Origin: Bacillota bacterium
Lineage (GTDB): Bacteria > Bacillota > Clostridia > Christensenellales > Aristaeellaceae
Direction of reading: 5' to 3'
Assembly (NCBI GenBank): GCA_023459675.1
Contig: JAEWTC010000147.1
Coordinates: 1-23,417 of the forward strand
DNA: 23,417 bases
A program made the position numbers and the translations under genes. The notes under the pieces were generated by a model. That model was given only the letters and a program-made list of their open reading frames with translations, was not told the DNA's origin and made no database searches. This document shows positions 1 to 6,385 of this stretch, one piece after another (position 1 is the stretch's first letter; every line of letters begins with the position of its first letter).

Positions 1-230
1 GGGATAGCGTCAACGTGTTTCTGCCGCCCAACCAGCCCTGCTGGATCTATTACTCCAGCGGCAAGCCTTCGGCTTGGATTGACCTGGAGCATGCCTTCGG
101 CGAGGATGGGGATTATTACCGGATGGACACGGTGTTCGTACCGGAAGCCGGGTATTCCTATGAGATTACGCTGTATGGCGTAACGGACGGGAACACCTCC
201 AGTTCGCCGATTGCCAACCCGTATCCGTAA
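1..230 (+). CDS. C-terminal fragment of an unrecognised protein
   Basis: The frame is open from the window edge (first full codon at base 3) to a TAA at 228-230, leaving about 75 residues. I do not recognise the family. The piece is rich in Tyr, Pro, Ser and acidic residues, with alternating hydrophobic and polar stretches (for example YSYEITLYGV near the end). That would suit a beta-rich exported or surface domain, but this is inference from composition only. No membrane segment is visible. It is followed by a clear intrinsic terminator at 354-378, which supports it being the real 3' end of a transcription unit. A short GTG-start reading (base 15) is possible but unlikely because coding continues upstream to the edge. 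Confidence 0.5.
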   Translation, partial: DSVNVFLPPNQPCWIYYSSGKPSAWIDLEHAFGEDGDYYRMDTVFVPEAGYSYEITLYGVTDGNTSSSPIANPYP

Positions 231-353
231 CGCTTCTGCCTTCCTGCGGCTGCGCTGCCGCCGCTTCTCTGCGCTTTCGCTTTATGGCGGGAGATGACGC
301 ATAAGCCCGTTTTCTGCGCCTTTAAGTCTTGCGGCAAACCTCTAACCCTATAC

Positions 354-378
354 AAATGCCCTGCAAGGGGCATTTTTA
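354..378 (+). terminator. Intrinsic terminator after the first gene
   Basis: An 8-bp perfect stem, AAATGCCC (354-361) with GGGCATTT (368-375), encloses a 6-nt loop and is followed by further T residues (376-377). It lies about 125 bp beyond the stop codon at 230, with no other gene between, so it most likely ends that transcript. Confidence 0.75.
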
Positions 379-880
379 TTGGGAATATGCATTATACGCA
401 TTGTAGCCACGCTGGCGTTTACCGGGTTCAATGCGCCTCCTGTTCACGTTTGTATATCGCTTTGCCGCCGCCCTGGAGATTGTCACGCCTAATTTGTAAA
501 GCGTTTCAATCCGAAGGCTGATGCTGATCTGCTTTGCCGCGAGCGTTTCCTTGCGTTTACTCCGCCTGTCTGCCCTCCTTCCCCCCGTTCGCGCCCGTTC
601 CGCCCTTATGTGTTTGTAATGCCAGATGAACGTTCCCTCCTTTTGATGCAACGGGTAGATTCGGAACCGCCTTGCGCGCCTTTTCGCGAATCGTATCTAA
701 GAAGCCGAAAACGAAAATAGATGTTGCAGCCAGAACGGATAAAGCAGTTGAAACAGATAGAACGGCTGGAATGAAGTGGCAGGTATCGTTATTTTAGATG
801 GAGCGAAACGAACGCCTGGAGCGGACAATCGGCCGTGATACGTGGCGTTTTACGGATCGGATTGGATTCAGTTAAATAAA
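379..880. other. Stretch without a recognisable gene
   Basis: About 500 bp between the terminator and the promoter region of the first catabolic operon. A 91-codon minus-strand reading frame (651-376) exists, but it is Arg-rich and low in complexity, has no ribosome site at its ATG and resembles no family I know. I see no tRNA, riboswitch, repeat array or mobile-element end here. It may be decayed coding sequence or plain spacer. Confidence 0.4.
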
Positions 881-900
881 AAATGAAATTCAGTTTTAAT
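880..900 (+). promoter_or_regulatory. Putative IclR-type operator, operon A
   Basis: The sequence TGAAATTCAGTTTTAA (884-899) is the reverse complement of (A/T)TAAAA-NNN-AATTTCA, the motif also found at 6208-6223 and 6344-6359 in the same locus. It sits in an AT-rich patch about 170 bp before the alcohol dehydrogenase gene. The role as operator is inferred from recurrence and promoter position. Confidence 0.5.
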
Positions 901-904
901 AATA

Positions 905-933
905 TAGCCAAATCGGCGGATATCTTGTATGAT
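905..933 (+). promoter_or_regulatory. Possible sigma-A promoter, operon A
   Basis: TAGCCA (905-910) and TATGAT (928-933) are separated by 17 bp. The -10 is good and the -35 matches TTGACA at four of six positions, as might fit a regulated promoter. The operator-like motif at 884-899 would lie just upstream of the -35. Confidence 0.35.
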
Positions 934-1068
934 AGATAGAGTGATGCACCGGCATGCCAAATCTACCGATGAAATGACGGGTACCCGGCGGATCAAGAAC
1001 GGAAGTACAGGGAAATGAAATGCATTTGCATTATCCGGGGCAGGAAATAGCGTAAGGAGGATACAAAC

Positions 1069-2349
1069 GTGGATCAGTTCACAAAGGCGTACGATTTATT
1101 GATCAACTGGAAAGGGGACCGCTATGTTTTCGGCTTGGGCGTGCTGCCACAGCTGGGAACGCTGGCGGCGCGCTTTGGCAGGAAAGTGCTGGTTGTATCC
1201 AACACAACCTATTTAAAGCCGGTTGCGGACGCTGTAACGGCCTCTTTGCGCCAGGCGGGGTTGACTCTGGTCACGGAAACTCCCGTGCCGGACGCGAAAC
1301 CCAACGCCCCCCGGGAAGACGTATACCGCATCGAAACCTATATCCTGCATCATCGGCCGGATTGCGTGGTGGCTGTTGGCGGCGGCTCTACGATCGACGC
1401 ATGCAAAGCCGCGGCAATGCTGGCGACGCTCGGCCGTCAGGCAACGCCGGAGATTGATCCCTATTTCGGAACCGGAATGGCGACGAAGGTTCTCGAAGCC
1501 ACGGGTCTGGAGATGCTACCGGTGATCGCAGTGGAAACCTCCGCGTCCAGCGGCGCTCATTTGACGAAATATGCCAACATTACCGATCCTGTGATCGGGC
1601 AGAAAAAGCTAATTGTCGACGAGGCCATCACCCCCAGGGCCGCGCTGTTTGATTATGGCACAACCGTATCCATGCCCGCGTCCGTTTCCATCGACGGCGC
1701 GCTGGACGCGATCGCGCACACGTACGAAGTATTCCTGGGCGCGAAACCGGAAACGTGCGCCTTAACGCAAAAGCTTGCGGAGACGGCGATCGGGCTTGTG
1801 GTGGACTACACGCCGCGTATTCTGCAAAATCCCGACGACCTACAGGCGCGGGAAGCGCTGGGGCTGGCAACGGATCTCGGCGGATACGCCATTATGGTGG
1901 GCGGAACCAGCGGCGCGCACCTGACAAGCTTCTCCCTGGTGGATCTGGTATCGCACGGCACGGCCTGCGGCTTGATGAACCCGTATTACACCGTGTTCTT
2001 TGCGCCGGCTATCCAGCCGCAGCTGCGCGTTCTGGGCGCGTTATTTGCGCAGCGCGGTTTGATGACGGCGCAAGAAGCCGCCGGCGAAGGGAACGCGCTG
2101 GCGCGTAGCGTGGCGCAGGCAATGCTCAATTTCAGCCGCTCTATAGGCGCGCCAACAACGCTGCGTGAGCTGAAAGGCTTCGGCGACGACCATGTGCGGC
2201 GAATTTTGCAGGCCGCCAAAGATCCGCAGCTGAAGATGAAGCTGCAGAATATGCCCGTACCCATGACCGCCGAGGATGTGGATCTGTACATGGCTCCGTT
2301 GATTCAAGCCGCGGTTACGGGGGATATGTCGCTGATCGTTCTCAAATAA
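1069..2349 (+). CDS. Iron-containing alcohol dehydrogenase family protein
   Basis: Predicted NAD(P)-dependent group III (iron-type) alcohol dehydrogenase of 426 residues, about normal length plus a little. The GTG start at 1069 is set by AAGGAGG at 1054-1060. The dinucleotide-binding motif GGGSTID is at residues 104-110. The metal ligands expected for the family are present: D213 and H217 in the GALDAIAHTYE segment, H284 in SGAHLT and H296 in VSHGTACGL. The usual TTxGTGSE loop is replaced by ETSASSGAHLTKYANITD (156-173), marking a divergent subfamily. It is the first gene of a two-gene operon with an Ldh_2-family dehydrogenase. A likely role is aldehyde/alcohol or hydroxyacid-semialdehyde interconversion within the catabolic locus; substrate is unknown. 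Confidence 0.88.
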   Translation: MDQFTKAYDLLINWKGDRYVFGLGVLPQLGTLAARFGRKVLVVSNTTYLKPVADAVTASLRQAGLTLVTETPVPDAKPNAPREDVYRIETYILHHRPDCVVAVGGGSTIDACKAAAMLATLGRQATPEIDPYFGTGMATKVLEATGLEMLPVIAVETSASSGAHLTKYANITDPVIGQKKLIVDEAITPRAALFDYGTTVSMPASVSIDGALDAIAHTYEVFLGAKPETCALTQKLAETAIGLVVDYTPRILQNPDDLQAREALGLATDLGGYAIMVGGTSGAHLTSFSLVDLVSHGTACGLMNPYYTVFFAPAIQPQLRVLGALFAQRGLMTAQEAAGEGNALARSVAQAMLNFSRSIGAPTTLRELKGFGDDHVRRILQAAKDPQLKMKLQNMPVPMTAEDVDLYMAPLIQAAVTGDMSLIVLK

Positions 2350-2397
2350 TTCACCCGGTAAAAGCAAACGGCATATATGCCGTGAGGGGGAAACGCA

Positions 2398-3432
2398 ATG
2401 AAGGTATGGTTAAGAGAAGCGGTGGAAACAACCTGTCAATTGCTGATCCGGGCGGGCGTGACGGAGGACGCGGCGGCCGCCGCCGCGGATGTTTTCAGCC
2501 GGGCGGCGCTGCACGGCGCGGGCCATCACGATTTATCGGAGCTTCCGGGGCGGCTCAAGGCGCTGGAAACGGATGTTATCAATCCGCATCCTCAAATAAC
2601 GCTGCTGCACGCAAGCGGCGCGATGGAGGGATATGAGGGTGATCGCGGGCTGGGGGAGGTACACGGAATGCTGATCGCCCGCCGGGCTGTGGAGCTGGCC
2701 AAAGTCCATGGCGTGGGCGTATGCACAATCCGCAATTCCAATCATCTCCTGGCTTGCGCGCCCTATGCCGAGTGGATGGCGGAGCAGGGGATGCTGGGGT
2801 ACCTGATCACACGCGGGGGCCCTTCCATGGGCGCGCCGGGGAGGAAGGAACAGGTTTGCGGCAGCGCGCCGCAGAGCTTCTCCGTAAAGCTTCCCGGCGG
2901 GGATATGCTTTCCTTTGACGCCTGCCTTGCCTATACGTCGTTTGGAGAGCTGCTCCAGCGAAGCCGCAAGGGATGCGTAATCCCGCCCTATTGGGCGCTG
3001 GATGCCCAGGGCAATCCAACCGATAACCCGGACGTGGTGCTCAACGGCGGCACCCGCTTGCCCATCGGCGCGCACAAGGGGTTCGGGTTGGCTATCCTCG
3101 GGGAGCTTTTAACCGGCGTTTTAGCGGACGGGCAGATTATTGACGAGGAACAGCCGGGCACGGGCCGCGTCGGCGCGCCGTCCCATACGGCGATTTGCCT
3201 GGACGTGGGCGCGCTGATCGGCCGGGAGCGCTTCGCCGCCCGGGCGGACGAAATGGTACTGCGGATGAAACGGCGGGCGCCGGGGCTGACCGTGCCGGGG
3301 GAACGGTCGTCCGCATACAGGAAACAGGCGCTTGCCAACGGCACGGTGGATGTGGACGATGCGACGTTTGCGTCCATAAACGCATATTGCCGCAGATGGA
3401 ACCTGCCGTGCTTAAGCCAATCCAACGCATAA
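2398..3432 (+). CDS. Malate/L-lactate dehydrogenase (Ldh_2) family oxidoreductase
   Basis: NAD(P)-dependent 2-hydroxyacid dehydrogenase of the family that includes ureidoglycolate dehydrogenase AllD, diketogulonate reductase YiaK and sulfolactate dehydrogenases; 344 residues is the normal length. The family landmarks are RNSNH with H116, the Pro/Gly-rich APGRKEQVCGSAP segment, and IGAHKGFGLA with K227. The N-terminal SHG signature is replaced by HHD (43-45), so the histidine at 44 is kept while Ser and Gly are lost. Its ATG is preceded by GAGGGGG, 48 bp after the alcohol dehydrogenase, so the pair is probably cotranscribed. It would interconvert a 2-hydroxyacid and a 2-oxoacid, which fits the LarA epimerase homologues in the locus. 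The exact substrate cannot be read from sequence. Confidence 0.85.
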   Translation: MKVWLREAVETTCQLLIRAGVTEDAAAAAADVFSRAALHGAGHHDLSELPGRLKALETDVINPHPQITLLHASGAMEGYEGDRGLGEVHGMLIARRAVELAKVHGVGVCTIRNSNHLLACAPYAEWMAEQGMLGYLITRGGPSMGAPGRKEQVCGSAPQSFSVKLPGGDMLSFDACLAYTSFGELLQRSRKGCVIPPYWALDAQGNPTDNPDVVLNGGTRLPIGAHKGFGLAILGELLTGVLADGQIIDEEQPGTGRVGAPSHTAICLDVGALIGRERFAARADEMVLRMKRRAPGLTVPGERSSAYRKQALANGTVDVDDATFASINAYCRRWNLPCLSQSNA

Positions 3433-3447
3433 CCCGCGTTGATACGT

Positions 3448-3491
3448 GAAAAAGCCGGTATCCCATATGCATATGGGATACCGGCTTTTTC
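3448..3491. terminator. Bidirectional terminator, 44-bp perfect palindrome
   Basis: The arms 3448-3469 and 3470-3491 are exact reverse complements with no spacer. They start with GAAAAAGCCGG and end with CCGGCTTTTTC, so a GC-rich stem is flanked by A and T runs on each side. It lies between convergent genes (stops at 3432 and 3500) and can serve both transcripts. Confidence 0.9.
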
Positions 3492-3499
3492 CTGTCAAA

Positions 3500-4798
3500 T
3501 CAGGGCGTGGGATAATCATACGCACACAGCGGAAGCGTATGCGTGCCATCCGGGATGATCGTCACGGACGCGTCCCCGCCCTTGCGGGACAGGGCTTCTT
3601 GCATCGCGTCGGCACAGGTGGCAAACTGGCGGGCTTTCCACTTCTCCAGGATCCGGAAAGGGAAGGTATTCGACGCCAGAAATAGCGTTTGGGAACGGAA
3701 TTCGAAAATCCTCCGGTAATAAAACGCGCCGCGGATGGCCTTAACGGCATGCTGTATCTGGCGCGCGTTCATGTTCCAGTTGCGGCGTTCGTGCATGCGC
3801 AGGAGCTGGTCGATGGGGATTTCGTCCATGTCCACGCCTTCGATGACGATCTTCTGAGGCGCAACGTAGTCCAGATCCGCAATCAGAATGCCGTCGGGCT
3901 TGGTGGCGTTAATCGCCATGCCGAGGTAATACATCGGGTTCTGGCTCAGGTGGGTGCGGCCTGCGGTTTTTGCGCTGAGCAGCGTGATATCCGCCCGGCC
4001 GCCGCTGACCGCGCCCCAAACGTTGCGCTGCCCGTAATTTACGCATGCGGGGAAGGCGGTTTCCACACTGCCTGCGAAACCCGCCACCGGCCTGTCGACC
4101 CAATCCATTACGAATGCTGCCATCATATCGATGCCCACCATCCGGCCAACGGCGTCCGCTTCCGCGCGGCTGGCATTGTCCCGGATCACGGCGTAGGTGG
4201 AATTATCGGAAAAGTTCAGCGAATGGTCGCGCAGGATAGTTTCAAAGGAGGCGATGCCCGGCACGATCATCTTGTATCCGCCTTCGTACCCGTAGCAAAT
4301 ATGGGGGAATACGCGCCCGAAGGTGATACGGATATCGGCCGTAACGGCAAACCGGTTGGCCCATACGGGAGTGCCCATCGGCGTAATCCCGACAAAAGCC
4401 AGCATATTGGGGTCGCCGGCGTCGTGGGATACGCAGCGGTAGTGAAGGTATATCTCGCGGCCCACCTTGCGCTGCATGGCGTCCGCATCCATGGGGTCGT
4501 GCATCCCGCTGGCGGTGATGATGGTGATATCTTCCCGTTTGGCGCCTGCGGCGTGCAGGCGGTCCATGACGGCGGGTAAAAACTCGCTGCAAGGGGTGGG
4601 CCGACCCCAATCGTCAATAAGGAGCGCGACTTTCTTACCGGCCAACGCCCATTGGGCCAGCGGGGGCTTGTCCAACGGGTAATCCAGCGCCTGTGTGGCG
4701 ACGGACAGAAAGTCTTTGGGCGTATAGCCGGCGGGGGGAGCGAGTACCTTCGCGTGGTCGGGTACCTCCAGCGACAGACCTCGAATGTTTACGTGCAT
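3500..4798 (-). CDS. Divergent LarA-family (DUF2088) nickel-pincer epimerase homologue
   Basis: 432 residues, the usual LarA length. LarA enzymes use a nickel-pincer nucleotide to racemise or epimerise 2-hydroxyacids. Landmarks from the N terminus are DDWGRP (62-67, in place of DHTRP, R66 kept), TASGMH with H100, H166 in FPHICYGYEGGYK, K176 followed by IVPGIAS, and H192. These align with the His and cofactor-Lys positions of Lactobacillus plantarum LarA (H108, H174, K184, H200). The second-half Tyr/Lys segment of canonical LarA (NIYQAAKG type) is not recognisable. It is downstream of, and probably cotranscribed with, the TIM-barrel gene at 4822-6144, with a 23-bp gap and AAAGGA before the ATG. 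The substrate probably differs from that of the second LarA at 14280. Confidence 0.8.
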   Translation of the reverse strand: MHVNIRGLSLEVPDHAKVLAPPAGYTPKDFLSVATQALDYPLDKPPLAQWALAGKKVALLIDDWGRPTPCSEFLPAVMDRLHAAGAKREDITIITASGMHDPMDADAMQRKVGREIYLHYRCVSHDAGDPNMLAFVGITPMGTPVWANRFAVTADIRITFGRVFPHICYGYEGGYKMIVPGIASFETILRDHSLNFSDNSTYAVIRDNASRAEADAVGRMVGIDMMAAFVMDWVDRPVAGFAGSVETAFPACVNYGQRNVWGAVSGGRADITLLSAKTAGRTHLSQNPMYYLGMAINATKPDGILIADLDYVAPQKIVIEGVDMDEIPIDQLLRMHERRNWNMNARQIQHAVKAIRGAFYYRRIFEFRSQTLFLASNTFPFRILEKWKARQFATCADAMQEALSRKGGDASVTIIPDGTHTLPLCAYDYPTP

Positions 4799-4821
4799 GT
4801 TGACGATCCTTTCCGTAACGC

Positions 4822-6144
4822 TTACTGCTGCGCGGTTTTTGGCGGAAGCTGCGCGTGAATTCTGCGCAGCCCTTCGCCCACGGCGTCCAAATGCTCCAAG
4901 TGTGCGCTGTCGTAATGGCCGAGGGAAATACCGTCAATCCCAACTTCCGACAGGGCCGCCAGGGAGTTGTAGATAATCTCCGGCGTGGCGTTGGGGCGTG
5001 TTGCGATAGCGGCGATCAATTGTTTATCAAAGCCGATCCCCCTGCGGATTTCCAATAAGTTCTGGCGTTTGAACCTGAACTGATCCGGCGCGCCGAAGTG
5101 CTCGGAGTATTCGCAATCCCTGACCGAATCCAGATAGGGCGCGATGCGTTTGAAGCTCAGCCCCGCATGCTCTGCCACGTGCACGAAATTATTGTACCGG
5201 AAGTCGACGCCGGGCTTCACACGGTGTACAAGTTCGTACACCTCGCTAAACAGCTTGGTAACGCTTTCCACGCGGAATTTCAGGAATTCCATCAACCCTG
5301 GGTATTCCATCAGCAACAGGCCCTCGGTCGCGCTGCCCGCCGTCAGCAGGTGATTTTCCATGACCAGCTCCTGCTGGCTGAGCACCGTGGCATTGACGAT
5401 GCGATGGAGCTTGCGCATGTCACGCAGGATCAGTTCCCAGTCGTACCCCATTGCGATCGCGGCCGCGCGGCAGCTGTCGCAAAAGCAGCCGCCGTTTGCA
5501 AGACCCAGTAAATCAGCAAGCGCCGGCTTTGCCCCCTGCATCCAACCCTTGACGAACCAGGGCGCGGACACCGGTTTCCCCGGATAGAAGGTGATCAGGC
5601 AGGTTTGAATGAAGTCAACGTCGTGGCTGCGCAGGGTCTGCTCAAACATGCGCATCTGAAACTCGCGGACCTCCGGGTGATTGGAGCACAGCATTCCCAG
5701 AAAACCGTCGAACAGATTTCCATTGCAGTCCCGCTGCATCATTTCAGGATACTTTTCCATTGCGATATCCGTATCAAACAGGGTGTGGGATAATTCCACG
5801 CCTGTTTTCAGCCCGCGCCTGCGCGCTTCCTCCGTCAGCACCGTTAACCAGTCCCGGCCTTTGAGAAAGTCGCGTTTTGTATAACAGGGTTTCAGCCGAA
5901 GATCGCCGAACGCGCGGTCGTCCATTTGATAATAGGTGCAGCTGTTCTCGGGGATATAGAACTTCCGGTTCGGATTGTGGGTAAAGAACAGGCTCGTCAG
6001 CGGGCGCTTCTCGTGGTGCATGACGCCGACTAGATAAACGCTGTTGACGCCGCTGCGCTGTTCCAATTCATCCATTACGGGCTTTGCACCCTCGTCTGCC
6101 AGGTCCCAGGCATACAGGCTTGCGGCAACTTCTCTCAAGATCAT
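4822..6144 (-). CDS. Predicted TIM-barrel protein, hypothetical glycosyl hydrolase (GHL)-like
   Basis: 440-residue protein without a signal peptide, so cytoplasmic. The pattern of alternating strands and helices and phrases such as RRGLKTGVELSH (109-120), VDFIQTCLITFYPG (176-189) and a CFCDSC cluster (Cys220, Cys222, Cys225) recall the uncharacterised GHL-type TIM barrels, where a CFCxxC motif follows a central strand. This assignment is from pattern memory and is moderate. ATG at 6144 is preceded by AAAGGG with 7-nt spacing. It is first in a minus-strand operon with the divergent LarA homologue, transcribed from the promoter near 6224-6252. It could hydrolyse or lyse a small imported glycoside or sugar acid conjugate, but no catalytic pair can be assigned from sequence alone. 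Confidence 0.6.
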   Translation of the reverse strand: MILREVAASLYAWDLADEGAKPVMDELEQRSGVNSVYLVGVMHHEKRPLTSLFFTHNPNRKFYIPENSCTYYQMDDRAFGDLRLKPCYTKRDFLKGRDWLTVLTEEARRRGLKTGVELSHTLFDTDIAMEKYPEMMQRDCNGNLFDGFLGMLCSNHPEVREFQMRMFEQTLRSHDVDFIQTCLITFYPGKPVSAPWFVKGWMQGAKPALADLLGLANGGCFCDSCRAAAIAMGYDWELILRDMRKLHRIVNATVLSQQELVMENHLLTAGSATEGLLLMEYPGLMEFLKFRVESVTKLFSEVYELVHRVKPGVDFRYNNFVHVAEHAGLSFKRIAPYLDSVRDCEYSEHFGAPDQFRFKRQNLLEIRRGIGFDKQLIAAIATRPNATPEIIYNSLAALSEVGIDGISLGHYDSAHLEHLDAVGEGLRRIHAQLPPKTAQQ

Positions 6145-6203
6145 CGGGTATCCCTTTCTTTCATGGCTGAATCCCGTGCGGGTAAATCTTTGATCCGGTT
6201 TTG

Positions 6204-6223
6204 ATAATGAAATTTCATTTTAT
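6204..6223 (-). promoter_or_regulatory. Putative IclR-type operator, minus-strand operon
   Basis: Contains a perfect 14-bp palindrome AATGAAATTTCATT (6206-6219). Read in the direction of transcription it gives ATAAAATGAAATTTCA, matching (A/T)TAAAA-NNN-AATTTCA. It begins immediately beyond the predicted -10 (6224-6229), covering the probable transcription start, a classical repressor position. Confidence 0.6.
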
Positions 6224-6252
6224 AAACTATCATTTCAATGACAATGTGTCAA
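6224..6252 (-). promoter_or_regulatory. Sigma-A promoter of the GHL-larA operon
   Basis: On the minus strand a perfect -35 TTGACA (6252-6247) is followed after 17 bp by TAGTTT (6229-6224). The -10 is weak but the spacing is ideal, and the operator-like palindrome abuts it downstream. Confidence 0.55.
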
Positions 6253-6305
6253 GAAGAGGATAGAGAATATCTGGAGAAAATTGCATGGAAATTACAAAAG
6301 GGGTC

Positions 6306-6334
6306 TTTACAGACTGCACGCCATGTGATATATA
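6306..6334 (+). promoter_or_regulatory. Sigma-A promoter of the long catabolic operon
   Basis: TTTACA (6306-6311) and TATATA (6329-6334) are separated by 17 bp. The start of transcription is expected near 6341, about 45 bp before the ATG at 6386, with the operator-like motif at 6344-6359 just downstream. Confidence 0.6.
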
Positions 6335-6343
6335 TAGATTATT

Positions 6344-6359
6344 ATAAAAGATAATTTCA
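6344..6359 (+). promoter_or_regulatory. Putative IclR-type operator, long operon
   Basis: ATAAAAGATAATTTCA matches the motif of 6208-6223 read in the same sense relative to transcription. It also begins an imperfect inverted repeat TTTCA-CTTAA-TGAAA (6355-6369). It lies right after the predicted transcription start. Confidence 0.55.
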
Positions 6360-6385
6360 CTTAATGAAAATTAGGAGCGAAATGT

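Noticed and set aside
495..510. Catabolite-response (cre)-like TGTAAAGCGTTTCA
   Set aside because: The central CG is one position off the usual cre consensus and no promoter or gene start lies nearby.
376..651. 91-codon minus-strand reading frame
   Set aside because: Arg-rich, no ribosome site at its ATG (an AGGAGGG lies inside the frame instead), overlaps the terminator, no family resemblance.
3689..4579. 296-codon plus-strand frame opposite the divergent LarA gene
   Set aside because: Shadow of the minus-strand LarA homologue, whose conserved motifs prove the coding strand.
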